Assembly (NCBI GenBank): GCA_947566125.1
Contig: CANOIR010000011.1
Location: 1-58,201, forward strand
DNA: 58,201 nt
Direction: 5' to 3'
Source of the DNA: an uncultured Ruminococcus sp.
GTDB taxonomy: Bacteria; Bacillota; Clostridia; Oscillospirales; Ruminococcaceae
A program made the translations under genes and the position numbers. Below are positions 1-8,824 of this stretch, one piece after another (within the stretch, counting starts at the first letter, position 1; each line of letters starts with the position of its first letter). The notes beneath the pieces are model-generated. The model saw only the letters and a program-made list of their open reading frames with translations. It was not told where the DNA came from and did no database searches.

Positions 1-1580
1 CCGCCACAAAGCATCATTGCAAATACTGATAAGAAAAATGCAAATACAGTTCCGCCGTTCATTACTGTAAATCTTATTCCTGTAATAGCAGCTGCTATGA
101 GAAGTGAAACTATACATATTACAGGAGCAGCCTTGTGGCAAAATCTATCACCCATATCTTCAGAATAAGTATATCGTAAGAAGTCGCTCATCTGTTTTGC
201 TTTTTTCATGGAAATAAGTATTGGATAATCAGGTTGGACGCCTTTTGTAAGCTTTTCAGCATCGCTGTCATCGTTTACATATGTAAGAACATATTGTTCA
301 TATTTTCCTGAAATTACAGAAAAGTTTTTTACCGCTCTTCTTATTATCATTTGCTTTCCCACGGCATTCATGAGTAAAATAAAAATTGCGATCGGAACAA
401 ATATATGTGCTTCTTTGTTTTTGATAGAGTCCGGCATGATAGTAGTGACAGCTGCACCAAGCGTTGATACTATAATAGGCATTGCAGCCATGCTGTCGCT
501 GTCTGCACGGTTTAAACAAAGATATTTAAGACCGTTTGCAATTGTTGGAAAAGAAATCATAATAGCAGCCATTCCTAAAATCAGGTGTAAAAGGCTGTAG
601 CCATGAAATCCTATTGCCGTTGTGATTGCTTTATATGCACCGTCTGAACCTTCAAGTATACAGAATATCGCACTTATGATAAATAGAATAGATAAAGTCA
701 GCGTTCTGAACGAAACGGTTTTATTTAAAATATTTATATTTGCACGAATTTCAGAGTCATTATTTAAAATGTGTACTGTAGAATTTTCATCTGACTCAGA
801 ATCATTATTTTCAAGTTCACGCATTTTCATACGTTTTTTTCTTAGTCTGTGTATAGCTGCAACACGGCGGCGGCGTTCACGTTCTTCACGTGCTTCACGG
901 CTTACAAATTTTACTGCGTTTGCATGTTGTAAATCAAAAAAGAATGGTTTGCTTTCATCGTCAGTTTTAATGTTATCATCTATTGTTTTTTCTTCAGCAG
1001 CAGAATCTTTTTTGTATTCATAACGATTTTCGATGTTTTTGCGTCTTTTACGCCTTGAAATTTTTTCTTCCTTTGCTCTTGTAGAATCTTCCATAGTGCG
1101 TATTTTAGGTTCATATTTATCTTTTTTAGATTTGTTTTCTATTGTATCATTATTATTGATATTATTTTTATTGTCTGTATTTTTTTCAACTAATACCGCA
1201 CCTTCATAGCCTTCAATTCGTTCGTTTTTAGGTGTTGGGGTAGTCTGTGGATCGGCAGCTGCGGAATTTACAAATGAAACCTTTTCACGCATAAGTTCAA
1301 GCGTCTGAAAGGCTGCCGCACGGCTGTTTTCTATATCCGGTCTGCTGCTTTTGCGGACTTCTCGTTTTATCTGATTTATTTTGGATTCTTCTGACGCACG
1401 TCTGAATACTGTTGGACGTTCGGAAGAAGTCTTTTGATCATTTGTCCGTGTGGATGTTTGGCTTAGCATTTTATGCATTTCAAGCTTACCGGACGGTGTT
1501 TTGCTTTTTGGCGGTGTTTGTGGATCGCTTCCGCCATATTCATTTAAAATATCTTCTATTGTATATTTGTTATCTGCCAT
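1..1580 (-). CDS. Large membrane protein of unknown function, C-terminus cut off by window edge
   Basis: An open frame runs without a stop from an ATG at 1580 to the window edge, giving 526 visible codons. The protein starts MADNKYTIEDILNEYGG. About 290 residues of charged, low-complexity, Lys/Arg-rich cytosolic sequence follow, then hydrophobic segments near residues 291-311, 325-350, 362-380, 393-413, 475-495 and 505-525. The ribosome binding site AAGGAG lies 15 nt before the ATG. Segments 1-4, a short soluble stretch and segments 5-6 resemble the membrane plan of a P1B ATPase, but no catalytic motif is inside the window, so this is only a guess. It follows rlmB on the same strand behind a likely terminator. 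I do not recognise the family. Confidence 0.8.
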   Translation of the reverse strand, partial: MADNKYTIEDILNEYGGSDPQTPPKSKTPSGKLEMHKMLSQTSTRTNDQKTSSERPTVFRRASEESKINQIKREVRKSSRPDIENSRAAAFQTLELMREKVSFVNSAAADPQTTPTPKNERIEGYEGAVLVEKNTDNKNNINNNDTIENKSKKDKYEPKIRTMEDSTRAKEEKISRRKRRKNIENRYEYKKDSAAEEKTIDDNIKTDDESKPFFFDLQHANAVKFVSREAREERERRRRVAAIHRLRKKRMKMRELENNDSESDENSTVHILNNDSEIRANINILNKTVSFRTLTLSILFIISAIFCILEGSDGAYKAITTAIGFHGYSLLHLILGMAAIMISFPTIANGLKYLCLNRADSDSMAAMPIIVSTLGAAVTTIMPDSIKNKEAHIFVPIAIFILLMNAVGKQMIIRRAVKNFSVISGKYEQYVLTYVNDDSDAEKLTKGVQPDYPILISMKKAKQMSDFLRYTYSEDMGDRFCHKAAPVICIVSLLIAAAITGIRFTVMNGGTVFAFFLSVFAMMLCG

Positions 1581-1632
1581 GTTTTTTAATAAACACTCCT
1601 TAGAGCTAAAGCAGCAATGCACTGAAAAAAGT

Positions 1633-1652
1633 AAAAAAGCCGTCTCGGCTTT
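1633..1652 (-). terminator. Rho-independent terminator after rlmB
   Basis: Read on the minus strand, AAAGCCG-AGA-CGGCTTT is a 7-bp hairpin with a 3-nt loop, followed by a run of T. It lies about 140 nt after the rlmB stop and just before the ribosome binding site of the membrane protein gene. It could end rlmB transcripts or attenuate readthrough. Confidence 0.6.
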
Positions 1653-1708
1653 GTGCAGAGCATACTTAACAATTTGTTGTCTTTTTAATTTTTTCTATCT
1701 ATTTATTT

Positions 1709-1785
1709 TTAGAACTTGTTCGCATTGTACTTGATAAAATTATGCTATAAAATATGCATACTAATTTTGTTAAGACAAGTTCTAA
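1709..1785. repeat. 77-bp imperfect palindrome with 11-bp inverted ends
   Basis: TTAGAACTTGT at 1709-1719 is exactly inverted as ACAAGTTCTAA at 1775-1785. An inner AT-rich pair (AAAATTATGC near 1736-1745 against GCATAC/TAATTTT near 1756-1767) extends the symmetry. The unit begins 5 nt beyond the rlmB stop. It could be an RNA processing element, a promoter region for the next gene, or a small inverted-repeat element. There is only one copy in the window. Confidence 0.45.
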
Positions 1786-1789
1786 TTTA

Positions 1790-2569
1790 TTACTTACTGC
1801 TTCTTTGACGTACAGCTTCGTATATAAAAATTCCGGCTGCTACAGATGCGTTCAGTGAATTTACGTGTCCGTGCATTGGAAGACTAAGCATTCCATCGCA
1901 TTTTTCACCTACGAGTCTACCGATTCCAAAACCTTCCGAGCCAATTACAAAAGCTGTTCCTGATTTAAAGTCAACATCTGTATAATTACTTCCGGAAGCA
2001 TCTGTTCCATATATCCAAACGCCGTTTTCTTTGAGCTTTTCCATAGTCATAACAAGATTTGAAACTCTTGCAACTCTCATATGGCTTGCTGCACCGGCTG
2101 ATGTTTTGCCAACAGTCAGGTTAAGAGAAGCACTTCGTCTTTTTGGGATTATAACGCCATGAACGCCGGCAGCTTCTGCTGTACGGATTATTGCACCGAG
2201 GTTGTGAGGATCTTGTATCTCGTCACATATAACGATAAGAGGTTTTTCACTTATACCCTCTGCATATTCCAGTATTTCATCAACAGAAACATATTTTCCA
2301 CATGAACCAGAAGCTGCTGCACCCTGATGATTAGCGTTGCCGGTCATTTGATATAATTTTGATTCCGACACAATTTTAACAGGTATACCTTTTTCTTTTG
2401 CAAGCTCTGAAATCTGACGTAAAACGCCGTTGTTTCCGCTAAGATAGACTGTATCAGGCAAGTTGTTGCTGCATAAAGATTCCAAAACAGGATTTCTTCC
2501 TGCTATAAGCTGTTCTGATTCTTGTAATGCAGCATTTTGACCACGGCTGCTGTGTCTGTTTTGATTCAT
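1790..2569 (-). CDS. rlmB: 23S rRNA (guanosine-2'-O-)-methyltransferase RlmB/TrmH family
   Basis: This 259-residue SPOUT methyltransferase transfers methyl from S-adenosylmethionine to a ribose 2'-OH of 23S rRNA. The N-terminal part (about 20-95) is the substrate-binding domain (LIAGRNPVLESL). The trefoil-knot domain carries the three family motifs: NLGAIIRTAEA near 123-133, IGSEGFGI near 210-217 and HVNSLNASVAA near 236-246. The length is normal. GGAGG stands 10 nt before the ATG. The family includes RlmB and other TrmH-type enzymes, so the exact target nucleotide is inferred. The upstream neighbour on the same strand is a small membrane-anchored protein. Confidence 0.88.
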   Translation of the reverse strand: MNQNRHSSRGQNAALQESEQLIAGRNPVLESLCSNNLPDTVYLSGNNGVLRQISELAKEKGIPVKIVSESKLYQMTGNANHQGAAASGSCGKYVSVDEILEYAEGISEKPLIVICDEIQDPHNLGAIIRTAEAAGVHGVIIPKRRSASLNLTVGKTSAGAASHMRVARVSNLVMTMEKLKENGVWIYGTDASGSNYTDVDFKSGTAFVIGSEGFGIGRLVGEKCDGMLSLPMHGHVNSLNASVAAGIFIYEAVRQRSSK

Positions 2570-2762
2570 GGGTATTTTTCCTCCGTTTCATTAAAAAGAA
2601 GCCACAGTACGGCATAAAAATGCACGTATCTGCGACTTTTATTATAACATGATTAAATAAAAAGTACAAGACCTTTTTACCCTTTTCTCAAATTTTTTTA
2701 AAAGTGTAAAAAAGTGTAAAATTCTTCATGTTTCCAACGCAATACTTTGTGCGGTGTTTAGG

Positions 2763-3017
2763 TTATATGACTAATAAAATAATAGCTGTAGCAACTATTC
2801 CTACAATTAGTGCAATGCTTACAGCAGCTGCAATTTTCTTTTTTGTAGATTTATGTGATATTGGTTGTAATTCTTCCAGCAACATTTGAGCGGCAGCGTC
2901 TGTAAATTCAGGCGGCAGTTGTGTTATTCCCGGCTTTAAATAAAAAATCGCCTTTTCAAAATAATCACCGCCCGGAGATTTTACTTCAATAATTTTTTTG
3001 TGTACGCCTTTTACCAT
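2763..3017 (-). CDS. Small tail-anchored membrane protein, unknown function
   Basis: The predicted protein has 84 residues. A soluble part of about 56 residues (MVKGVHKKIIEVKSPGG at the start) is followed by a Lys-rich stretch and one C-terminal hydrophobic segment of about 23 residues, so it should sit in the membrane with its N-terminus in the cytosol. AAAGGAG stands 8 nt before the ATG, which supports a real gene despite the small size. It is divergent from tepA-spoIIIE across a long AT-rich gap and upstream of rlmB. I do not recognise the family and propose no function. Confidence 0.7.
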   Translation of the reverse strand: MVKGVHKKIIEVKSPGGDYFEKAIFYLKPGITQLPPEFTDAAAQMLLEELQPISHKSTKKKIAAAVSIALIVGIVATAIILLVI

Positions 3018-3155
3018 TTTTTTGATCTCCTTTAAATAGATTTATGAATAGTTTTTTGATATAAATATTATGTACTGTTTTTTGGCAATGTAATCATTAA
3101 AATGTGTTTTTCAACAAGCATAAGTTGAAAAGTCGAAAAAATCGGTTGAAAACTT

Positions 3156-3272
3156 TGTGGAAAAGTTGGAAAAGCACGAAATTTGAGAAGTTTTTTTATT
3201 GTGGAAAAATATGTCTCTTTAGATTTCTGCTTAGATTGATTATTATCAAATTTTTATGATTGTTTATCCATA
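3156..3272. promoter_or_regulatory. Cluster of three DnaA-box-like 9-mers
   Basis: TGTGGAAAA occurs at 3156-3164 and again at 3200-3208. Both are the reverse complement of TTTTCCACA, which fits the loose DnaA consensus TTWTNCACA. TTATCCATA at 3264-3272 differs from TTATCCACA by one base. No dnaA or dnaN is nearby, so this is not claimed as an origin. AT-rich sequence makes chance matches likely. Confidence 0.25.
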
Positions 3273-3309
3273 AAATATTGCCGTTTATGCTTTTTCCTGA
3301 ATGTAAATC

Positions 3310-3338
3310 TTGACAGTTATATTTGAGAATGGTATAAT
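3310..3338 (+). promoter_or_regulatory. Sigma-A type promoter for tepA-spoIIIE
   Basis: TTGACA at 3310-3315 and TATAAT at 3333-3338 are separated by exactly 17 bp. Both hexamers are perfect. The start codon of tepA is about 98 bp downstream of the -10 box. Confidence 0.8.
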
Positions 3339-3435
3339 AAAAAATGTGTATCTGTATATTTAATATAAAAGCGTAAAGAATAGATTCATAATTTTTTTGC
3401 AGGGTTTATATAGAGTTTATATAAGGAGAAAAGTT

Positions 3436-4203
3436 ATGAATACAAAAAGCGATTTAAATAATTATAATGATAATTCATGTGAAAATACAGATGAAAAAAA
3501 TGAAAGTTCTGTACAGCAGCAGCTTGATGAAGCGGAGATTATTGAAGAAACCGGCGGTGTGCGTTCTCAGAATGCAAAACATTTGATTCACTGTCTTAAT
3601 ATAATTGGTCAGGTAGAAGGTCATGATGTACTTCCGGTGCAGAATAAAACAACAAAATATGAGCATATTATGCCAGCTCTTGTTGCCATTGAACAAGATA
3701 GAAGCATTGAAGGACTGTTGATATTGCTAAATACTGTAGGCGGTGATGTGGAAGCAGGTCTTGCTATTGCAGAAATGATTGCAGGAATGCGTACTCCCAC
3801 AGTGACACTTGTTGTCGGCGGAGGTCATTCAATAGGTGTACCGCTTGCAGTTAGTGCAAGATATTCAATGATAGTGCCTTCTGCGTCAATGACTATACAC
3901 CCGGTACGTACAAACGGTATTGTTCTTGGTGTGCCTCAGACGATGACGTATTTATCTCAAATACAAGATCGCATAACCGGATTTGTCGCCAAACACAGCA
4001 ATATTAATGAAGATAAATTTATTTCACTTATGCACAGTACAGAATCAATGACAACAGATCTTGGAACTATAATTACCGGAAACGAAGCTGTAGAACTTGG
4101 AATTATTGATGAAATAGGTTCTCTTAGCAATGCACTTGAAAAACTTTATTCTATGATAGAAAATGAAGAAGTGCGTTATTCAGATAATAAAACGCAGGCT
4201 TAA
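3436..4203 (+). CDS. tepA: ClpP-fold serine protease, TepA family
   Basis: This 255-residue protein belongs to the ClpP/crotonase-like membrane-associated peptidase family that includes Bacillus TepA. The first 45 residues are acidic and low-complexity. The ClpP fold follows, with [12 protein letters not shown], the nucleophile Ser132 in [10 protein letters not shown] and the likely catalytic His155 in MTIHPVR. The start at 3436 was chosen over an upstream in-frame ATG because AAGGAG stands 7 nt before it. The gene lies directly before spoIIIE, the same association as in Bacillus. The substrate is unknown. The strong TTGACA/TATAAT promoter upstream suggests vegetative expression. Confidence 0.85.
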   Translation: MNTKSDLNNYNDNSCENTDEKNESSVQQQLDEAEIIEETGGVRSQNAKHLIHCLNIIGQVEGHDVLPVQNKTTKYEHIMPALVAIEQDRSIEGLLILLNTVGGDVEAGLAIAEMIAGMRTPTVTLVVGGGHSIGVPLAVSARYSMIVPSASMTIHPVRTNGIVLGVPQTMTYLSQIQDRITGFVAKHSNINEDKFISLMHSTESMTTDLGTIITGNEAVELGIIDEIGSLSNALEKLYSMIENEEVRYSDNKTQA

Positions 4204-4225
4204 AAAAGCGGAAAGGAATTTTGAA

Positions 4226-6841
4226 GTGGCTAAAAAAACGGCTAAAAAAAATGAATCGCAGCTTATTCCTGAAGTGGATGTAAAAACTGCAAAAGCAATA
4301 GGCGACAAAGCTTTGGCAAAGCTTAGAAAAAAAGGATTTGTAAAAAAGACAGAAAGTGAAGGCAAAAGTCCGGATAAATTCCGGGCAGCCGTTCTGTTTG
4401 TTCTTATGATATTATTCATACTTCTTGTATTTGTAGAAGGCAGTGCAGGCTGGAATTTTATTCACAGGTTAATACGTGGATTCTTTGGCGTGACAACTTT
4501 GCTAGTGCCTATACTTATTGGCATGGCTGCATGGAGAGCTGATTCAGACGATGAAGATGATGTTATTCAAGCAACTCCTAAGTGGAATATTATTATAACT
4601 ATAATTATTTCCGGTGCTGTACAAATACTTTTTAATGGTAATGTTGGCGATGCAAATTTCGTGGATTACATAAAGTATCTTTACGAAGACGGTGTGGAAA
4701 ATACATTTGGAAGCGGTGGTGTAATAAGCGTAGTGCTTGCATATCCATTGCTTAAGTTCCTTGGAACAACAGGTGCACGTATAGTTATATTATTGCTCAT
4801 GCTTGTACTTATGTTTTGGATCTCAAATAAAAGTCCGAAAGATCTTATTTATATGATGACTCATCCTTTTAGTAGTGTGAACAATATAGATGACGAAGAA
4901 GAGGATGATGAATTTAGTATCCCTATAGATTATGTACACGGTGATGATTTAAATGAGAAGCCGTCTTTGTTTAAAAGAGTACGCAATTTTTTCTTTAAAA
5001 GCGATATAGATGATGATATTACAGATGATACTATGTCTGAATCAGAAAGACTGCACGCATGTGATTACAATGAGGATTATCCTTATGAAAGTGAAAGCGA
5101 TGATAATCTCTATACAGATGATAATCCTGATACGCCTTATGAAGAGTATTATGACGATATCGTAGAGTCAAAAGATTCTTATGAAGAAGATAAACTTATT
5201 TGCGATATAATACAGGATACCCATAATCCAAATACAGCTCCGCCTGCTGGTGTAGAACAGGGCATAAGAACACCATATGGCAGACCTGAGGAAGAGGAGA
5301 AATATACAAGTTCGCCAGAGCAAATTCCTGAAACAAAGAAAAAAACTCCGTCTGTTCCGGCTGTATATAATGTGCCAAGCATAAGTCTTCTTAAAAAGGG
5401 CAACGTGCTTACAAATAATGCAAAGTCACGTGAAGAAATGTCTGAAAAAGCATCTGTTCTTGTAAATACTCTAAAAAGCTTTGGTGTTGAAGTACGTATA
5501 TCAAGTATATGTCCAGGTCCATCTGTAACAAGATATGAGATTCAGCCGGCTGCCGGAGTAAAAGTTTCCAAGATCACAAATCTTGCAAATGATATTGCCA
5601 TGAATCTTGCAGCGGACAGCGTTCGTATAGAAGCACCTATTCCCGGAAAGCCTGCTATCGGAATTGAAGTCCCGAATACTATAAAAGATACAGTATCGCT
5701 GCGTGATATTTTGGAGAGCGATGCATTTAAAAATTCAAAGAGTAAGCTTGCATTTGCAGTTGGCAAGGACATTGGAGGCAGTGCTATAGTTGGAGACGTT
5801 GCAAAAATGCCGCATATGATCATTGCAGGTGCTACAGGTTCAGGTAAGTCTGTCTGTACGAATTCTATTATAATGAGTATTCTTATGAATGCAACTCCAG
5901 ACGAAGTAAAGCTGATACTTATCGATCCTAAAATTGTAGAGTTTCGTGTGTACGAAGGCATACCGCACTTGCTTATCCCTGTTGTAACAGATCCTAAAAA
6001 AGCTGCCGGTGCACTTAATTGGGCAGTACAGGAAATGCTTCGCCGTTATAAGCAGTTTGCAGAACTTAATGTACGTGATATATATGATTATAATCAGAAG
6101 GCAGTTCAAGATGGCAGCAGTCTTGTAAAAATGCCGCAGATAGTTATTGCCATAGATGAGCTTGCAGACCTTATGATGGCTGCCTCAAAGGAAGTCGAGG
6201 ACGCAATATGTCGTTTGGCTCAAATGGCACGTGCCGCAGGTATGCATCTTATTATTGCTACACAAAGACCTACAACAGATATTATAACAGGTCTTATAAA
6301 AGCTAATATCCCAAGCCGTATAGCACTTTCTGTTATGTCACAGATTGATTCACGTACTATTCTTGATACCGGTGGTGCCGAAAAACTTTTAGGTCATGGT
6401 GATATGCTTTATTTGCCAAATGGTATGCCAAAGCCTTTGCGTGTACAAGGCTGTTATACATCTACTGCTGAAATTGAAAGAGTTGTAGAGTTTATAAAGA
6501 ATCAATCGCAAAGCAGTTATGATGAAAGTATAATTGAAGAAGTTGAGCATAATATTCCTGTTACAAAGGCAGATAAGGCAGCTCAAAACAGCGATGCAAA
6601 CAGTGAACCGGGCAATGATGACGCTTTGATCGAACAGGCAATAGAATATATTGTTCAGGCAGGACAGGCATCAACATCATCACTGCAAAGACGTCTTAAA
6701 ATAGGCTATGCGAGAGCTGCACGTATTATGGACGAACTTGAAAATATGGGTATAATCGGTCCATATGAAGGAGCTAAGCCACGCCGTGTGCTTATGACTC
6801 CACAGCAGCTTGCGGAACGAAAAAATCACAGTGCCAGATAA
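4226..6841 (+). CDS. spoIIIE: DNA translocase FtsK/SpoIIIE
   Basis: This is a septal DNA pump that moves chromosome into the daughter cell or forespore. I start it at GTG 4226 (871 residues), because GAAAGGA lies just before it and this removes the overlap with tepA. Hydrophobic segments at about residues 52-220 form the membrane domain. A long acidic, Asp/Glu-rich linker follows (about 220-390). The motor domain has Walker A GATGSGKS at 535-542 and Walker B IVIAIDEL near 637-644. The C-terminal winged-helix gamma domain (about 800-865, QRRLKIGYARAARIMDELE) reads orienting DNA sites. Only one FtsK-type gene is visible, so it may serve both division and sporulation. The assignment is very secure; FtsK against SpoIIIE is a naming choice. 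Confidence 0.93.
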   Translation: MAKKTAKKNESQLIPEVDVKTAKAIGDKALAKLRKKGFVKKTESEGKSPDKFRAAVLFVLMILFILLVFVEGSAGWNFIHRLIRGFFGVTTLLVPILIGMAAWRADSDDEDDVIQATPKWNIIITIIISGAVQILFNGNVGDANFVDYIKYLYEDGVENTFGSGGVISVVLAYPLLKFLGTTGARIVILLLMLVLMFWISNKSPKDLIYMMTHPFSSVNNIDDEEEDDEFSIPIDYVHGDDLNEKPSLFKRVRNFFFKSDIDDDITDDTMSESERLHACDYNEDYPYESESDDNLYTDDNPDTPYEEYYDDIVESKDSYEEDKLICDIIQDTHNPNTAPPAGVEQGIRTPYGRPEEEEKYTSSPEQIPETKKKTPSVPAVYNVPSISLLKKGNVLTNNAKSREEMSEKASVLVNTLKSFGVEVRISSICPGPSVTRYEIQPAAGVKVSKITNLANDIAMNLAADSVRIEAPIPGKPAIGIEVPNTIKDTVSLRDILESDAFKNSKSKLAFAVGKDIGGSAIVGDVAKMPHMIIAGATGSGKSVCTNSIIMSILMNATPDEVKLILIDPKIVEFRVYEGIPHLLIPVVTDPKKAAGALNWAVQEMLRRYKQFAELNVRDIYDYNQKAVQDGSSLVKMPQIVIAIDELADLMMAASKEVEDAICRLAQMARAAGMHLIIATQRPTTDIITGLIKANIPSRIALSVMSQIDSRTILDTGGAEKLLGHGDMLYLPNGMPKPLRVQGCYTSTAEIERVVEFIKNQSQSSYDESIIEEVEHNIPVTKADKAAQNSDANSEPGNDDALIEQAIEYIVQAGQASTSSLQRRLKIGYARAARIMDELENMGIIGPYEGAKPRRVLMTPQQLAERKNHSAR

Positions 6842-6868
6842 AAAGATTAGATAGGAGTATATGTACCT

Positions 6869-8824
6869 ATGGATAGTTTTCTTCCCGTAACATATGAAGA
6901 AATGAAAAACAGAGGAATAGACCAGCCTGATTTTGTATATGTAATAGGTGATGCTTATGTCGATCACCCGAGTTTTGGTGCAGCAATAGTATCACGTTTG
7001 ATAGAATCTCTTGGATACAGTATATGTATTATTTCTCAGCCGAACTGGCATAGTACAAAAGACTTTATGCGTTTTGGCAAACCAAAATTGGCATTTCTTG
7101 TAACCGGCGGAAATATAGATTCTATGGTTGCACATTACACAGCAGCAAAAAGAAAACGCAGCAACGATATGTATTCTCCCGATGGAAAAGCAGGAAAACG
7201 TCCTGACAGAGCTGTAATCACATATTGCAGAAAAATACGTGAAGCTTATCCTGACGCAGCAATTGCTATTGGCGGACTGGAGGCATCACTCAGACGTTTT
7301 GCACATTATGACTATTGGGACGATGATGTACGTCAGTCTATTCTTGTTGACAGCGGAGCAGATCTTTTGATGTATGGTATGGGTGAACATCAGATAACAG
7401 ATCTTTGCCAAAGACTCGGATCAGGTGAAGCTATATCAGATATTCGTGACATTCGTGGAACTTGCTATATTTGCAAGACATCGGATACACCATACGGAGC
7501 TGTTCAGTGTCCGGATTATGTTCAGGTTTGCAGTGATAAAAAAGCTTATGCCAAAGCTACACGTCAGCAATATGATCAACAGGACGAGGTTTATGGAAAA
7601 ACAGTTATTCAGCGTCATGGAGATAAAATGCTTGTACAAAATCCGCCTGCATATTCTCTTTCACAGGAAGAGCTTGATGCAGTATACAGATTGCCGTTTA
7701 CAAGAAAAGTACATCCTATGTATGATAAAGACGGAGGCGTTCCGGGAATTGAAGAAGTGCAGTTTTCCATTGCACATAACAGAGGCTGTTTTGGATATTG
7801 TAATTTTTGTTCTATCGCTTTGCATCAAGGAAGGCATGTTACCTGTAGAAGTGAAGAATCTGTTTTAGAAGAAGCAAAGAAAATTACAGAAATGGAAAAC
7901 TTTAAGGGATATATACATGATGTTGGAGGACCTACTGCCAATTTCCGTCATCCGTCATGTGATAAGCAGCTGAAAGCTGGTATGTGCAAAGGCAAAAAAT
8001 GCTTGGCACCTACACCATGTCCGGCATTGAAATCAGATCATAAAGAATATCTTGATATGCTTCGAAAGCTGAGAAGTCTGCCAAAGGTAAAGCGTGTATT
8101 TATAAGAAGCGGTATAAGATTTGATTATTTATTGGAAGACAAAGATGAAAGCTTTTTTAAGGAGCTTGTAAAAGAACACGTAAGTGGTCAGCTTAAAGTT
8201 GCACCGGAGCATTGCAGCAATGTTGTTCTTGACAAAATGGGTAAGCCGCATATAGAAACATATAATCGTTTTCAGAAGCGTTTTTATGAGATAACAAAGA
8301 GCATAGGCAAGGAACAGTATCTTGTTCCATATTTAATGTCGTCACATCCGGGAAGTACTCTTCAGGAAGCAATAAAGCTTGCACTTTATCTGCGTGATAA
8401 TAATATTCATCCCGAACAGGTTCAGGATTTTTATCCTACACCCGGAACTATCTCTACTTGTATGTATTATACAGAGCTTGATCCCTATACAATGGAGAAG
8501 GTTTATGTTCCAAAAACATCAAAAGATAAGGCGATGCAGAGGGCACTTTTGCAGTATTATCTTCCAAAAAATCGTGAACTTGTCTTGGAAGCACTTAAGC
8601 GTGCAGGCAGGTATGACCTTATAGGCAGTGGTAAAGGCTGTCTTGTTGCCGCTGATAATAATACAAAGAACAATTCTCAAAAAGGCAGCATAAATTCTAA
8701 AAGAAAAGGAGAAAGCAGTACATGGCACAAACAAAACGCAAGAGCAGTTCCTCGTCAAAAAAAGGCAAGTCAAGTTCAAAGCAAACTGCCAAAAAGAAAA
8801 AACAATTCTCGGAAGCCAAAGTAA
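6869..8824 (+). CDS. ygiQ: YgiQ family radical SAM protein
   Basis: This 651-residue protein belongs to the YgiQ family, whose members have an N-terminal B12-like region and a radical SAM core, with unknown substrate. The cluster-binding Cys307, Cys311 and Cys314 are in GCFGYCNFCSIA. An N-terminal segment (FVYVIGDAYVDHPSFG) and the extra Cys-rich insert KGKKCLAPTPCPAL are also typical. The C-terminal 45 residues are basic and low-complexity, and their last 103 nt overlap the next gene in another frame. GATAGGAG precedes the ATG by 11 nt. No neighbour suggests a pathway. Confidence 0.88.
   Translation: MDSFLPVTYEEMKNRGIDQPDFVYVIGDAYVDHPSFGAAIVSRLIESLGYSICIISQPNWHSTKDFMRFGKPKLAFLVTGGNIDSMVAHYTAAKRKRSNDMYSPDGKAGKRPDRAVITYCRKIREAYPDAAIAIGGLEASLRRFAHYDYWDDDVRQSILVDSGADLLMYGMGEHQITDLCQRLGSGEAISDIRDIRGTCYICKTSDTPYGAVQCPDYVQVCSDKKAYAKATRQQYDQQDEVYGKTVIQRHGDKMLVQNPPAYSLSQEELDAVYRLPFTRKVHPMYDKDGGVPGIEEVQFSIAHNRGCFGYCNFCSIALHQGRHVTCRSEESVLEEAKKITEMENFKGYIHDVGGPTANFRHPSCDKQLKAGMCKGKKCLAPTPCPALKSDHKEYLDMLRKLRSLPKVKRVFIRSGIRFDYLLEDKDESFFKELVKEHVSGQLKVAPEHCSNVVLDKMGKPHIETYNRFQKRFYEITKSIGKEQYLVPYLMSSHPGSTLQEAIKLALYLRDNNIHPEQVQDFYPTPGTISTCMYYTELDPYTMEKVYVPKTSKDKAMQRALLQYYLPKNRELVLEALKRAGRYDLIGSGKGCLVAADNNTKNNSQKGSINSKRKGESSTWHKQNARAVPRQKKASQVQSKLPKRKNNSRKPK

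Larger units (their letters stand above)
3018..3435. other. 418-bp AT-rich divergent intergenic region
   Basis: No convincing ORF lies here. The stretch separates the small membrane protein (minus) from tepA (plus). It contains the tepA promoter and several DnaA-box-like sequences, annotated separately, plus a TGGAAAAG/TTGAAAA-rich segment at 3125-3175. Confidence 0.6.

Noticed and set aside
370..1023. Plus-strand ORFs of 76 and 133 residues opposite the large membrane protein
   Set aside because: They are antisense to a continuous minus-strand frame with a ribosome binding site and sensible membrane segments; they have no ribosome binding sites of their own.
3018..3435. Replication origin
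   Set aside because: Only weak DnaA-box matches, with no dnaA, dnaN or rnpA-rpmH nearby.
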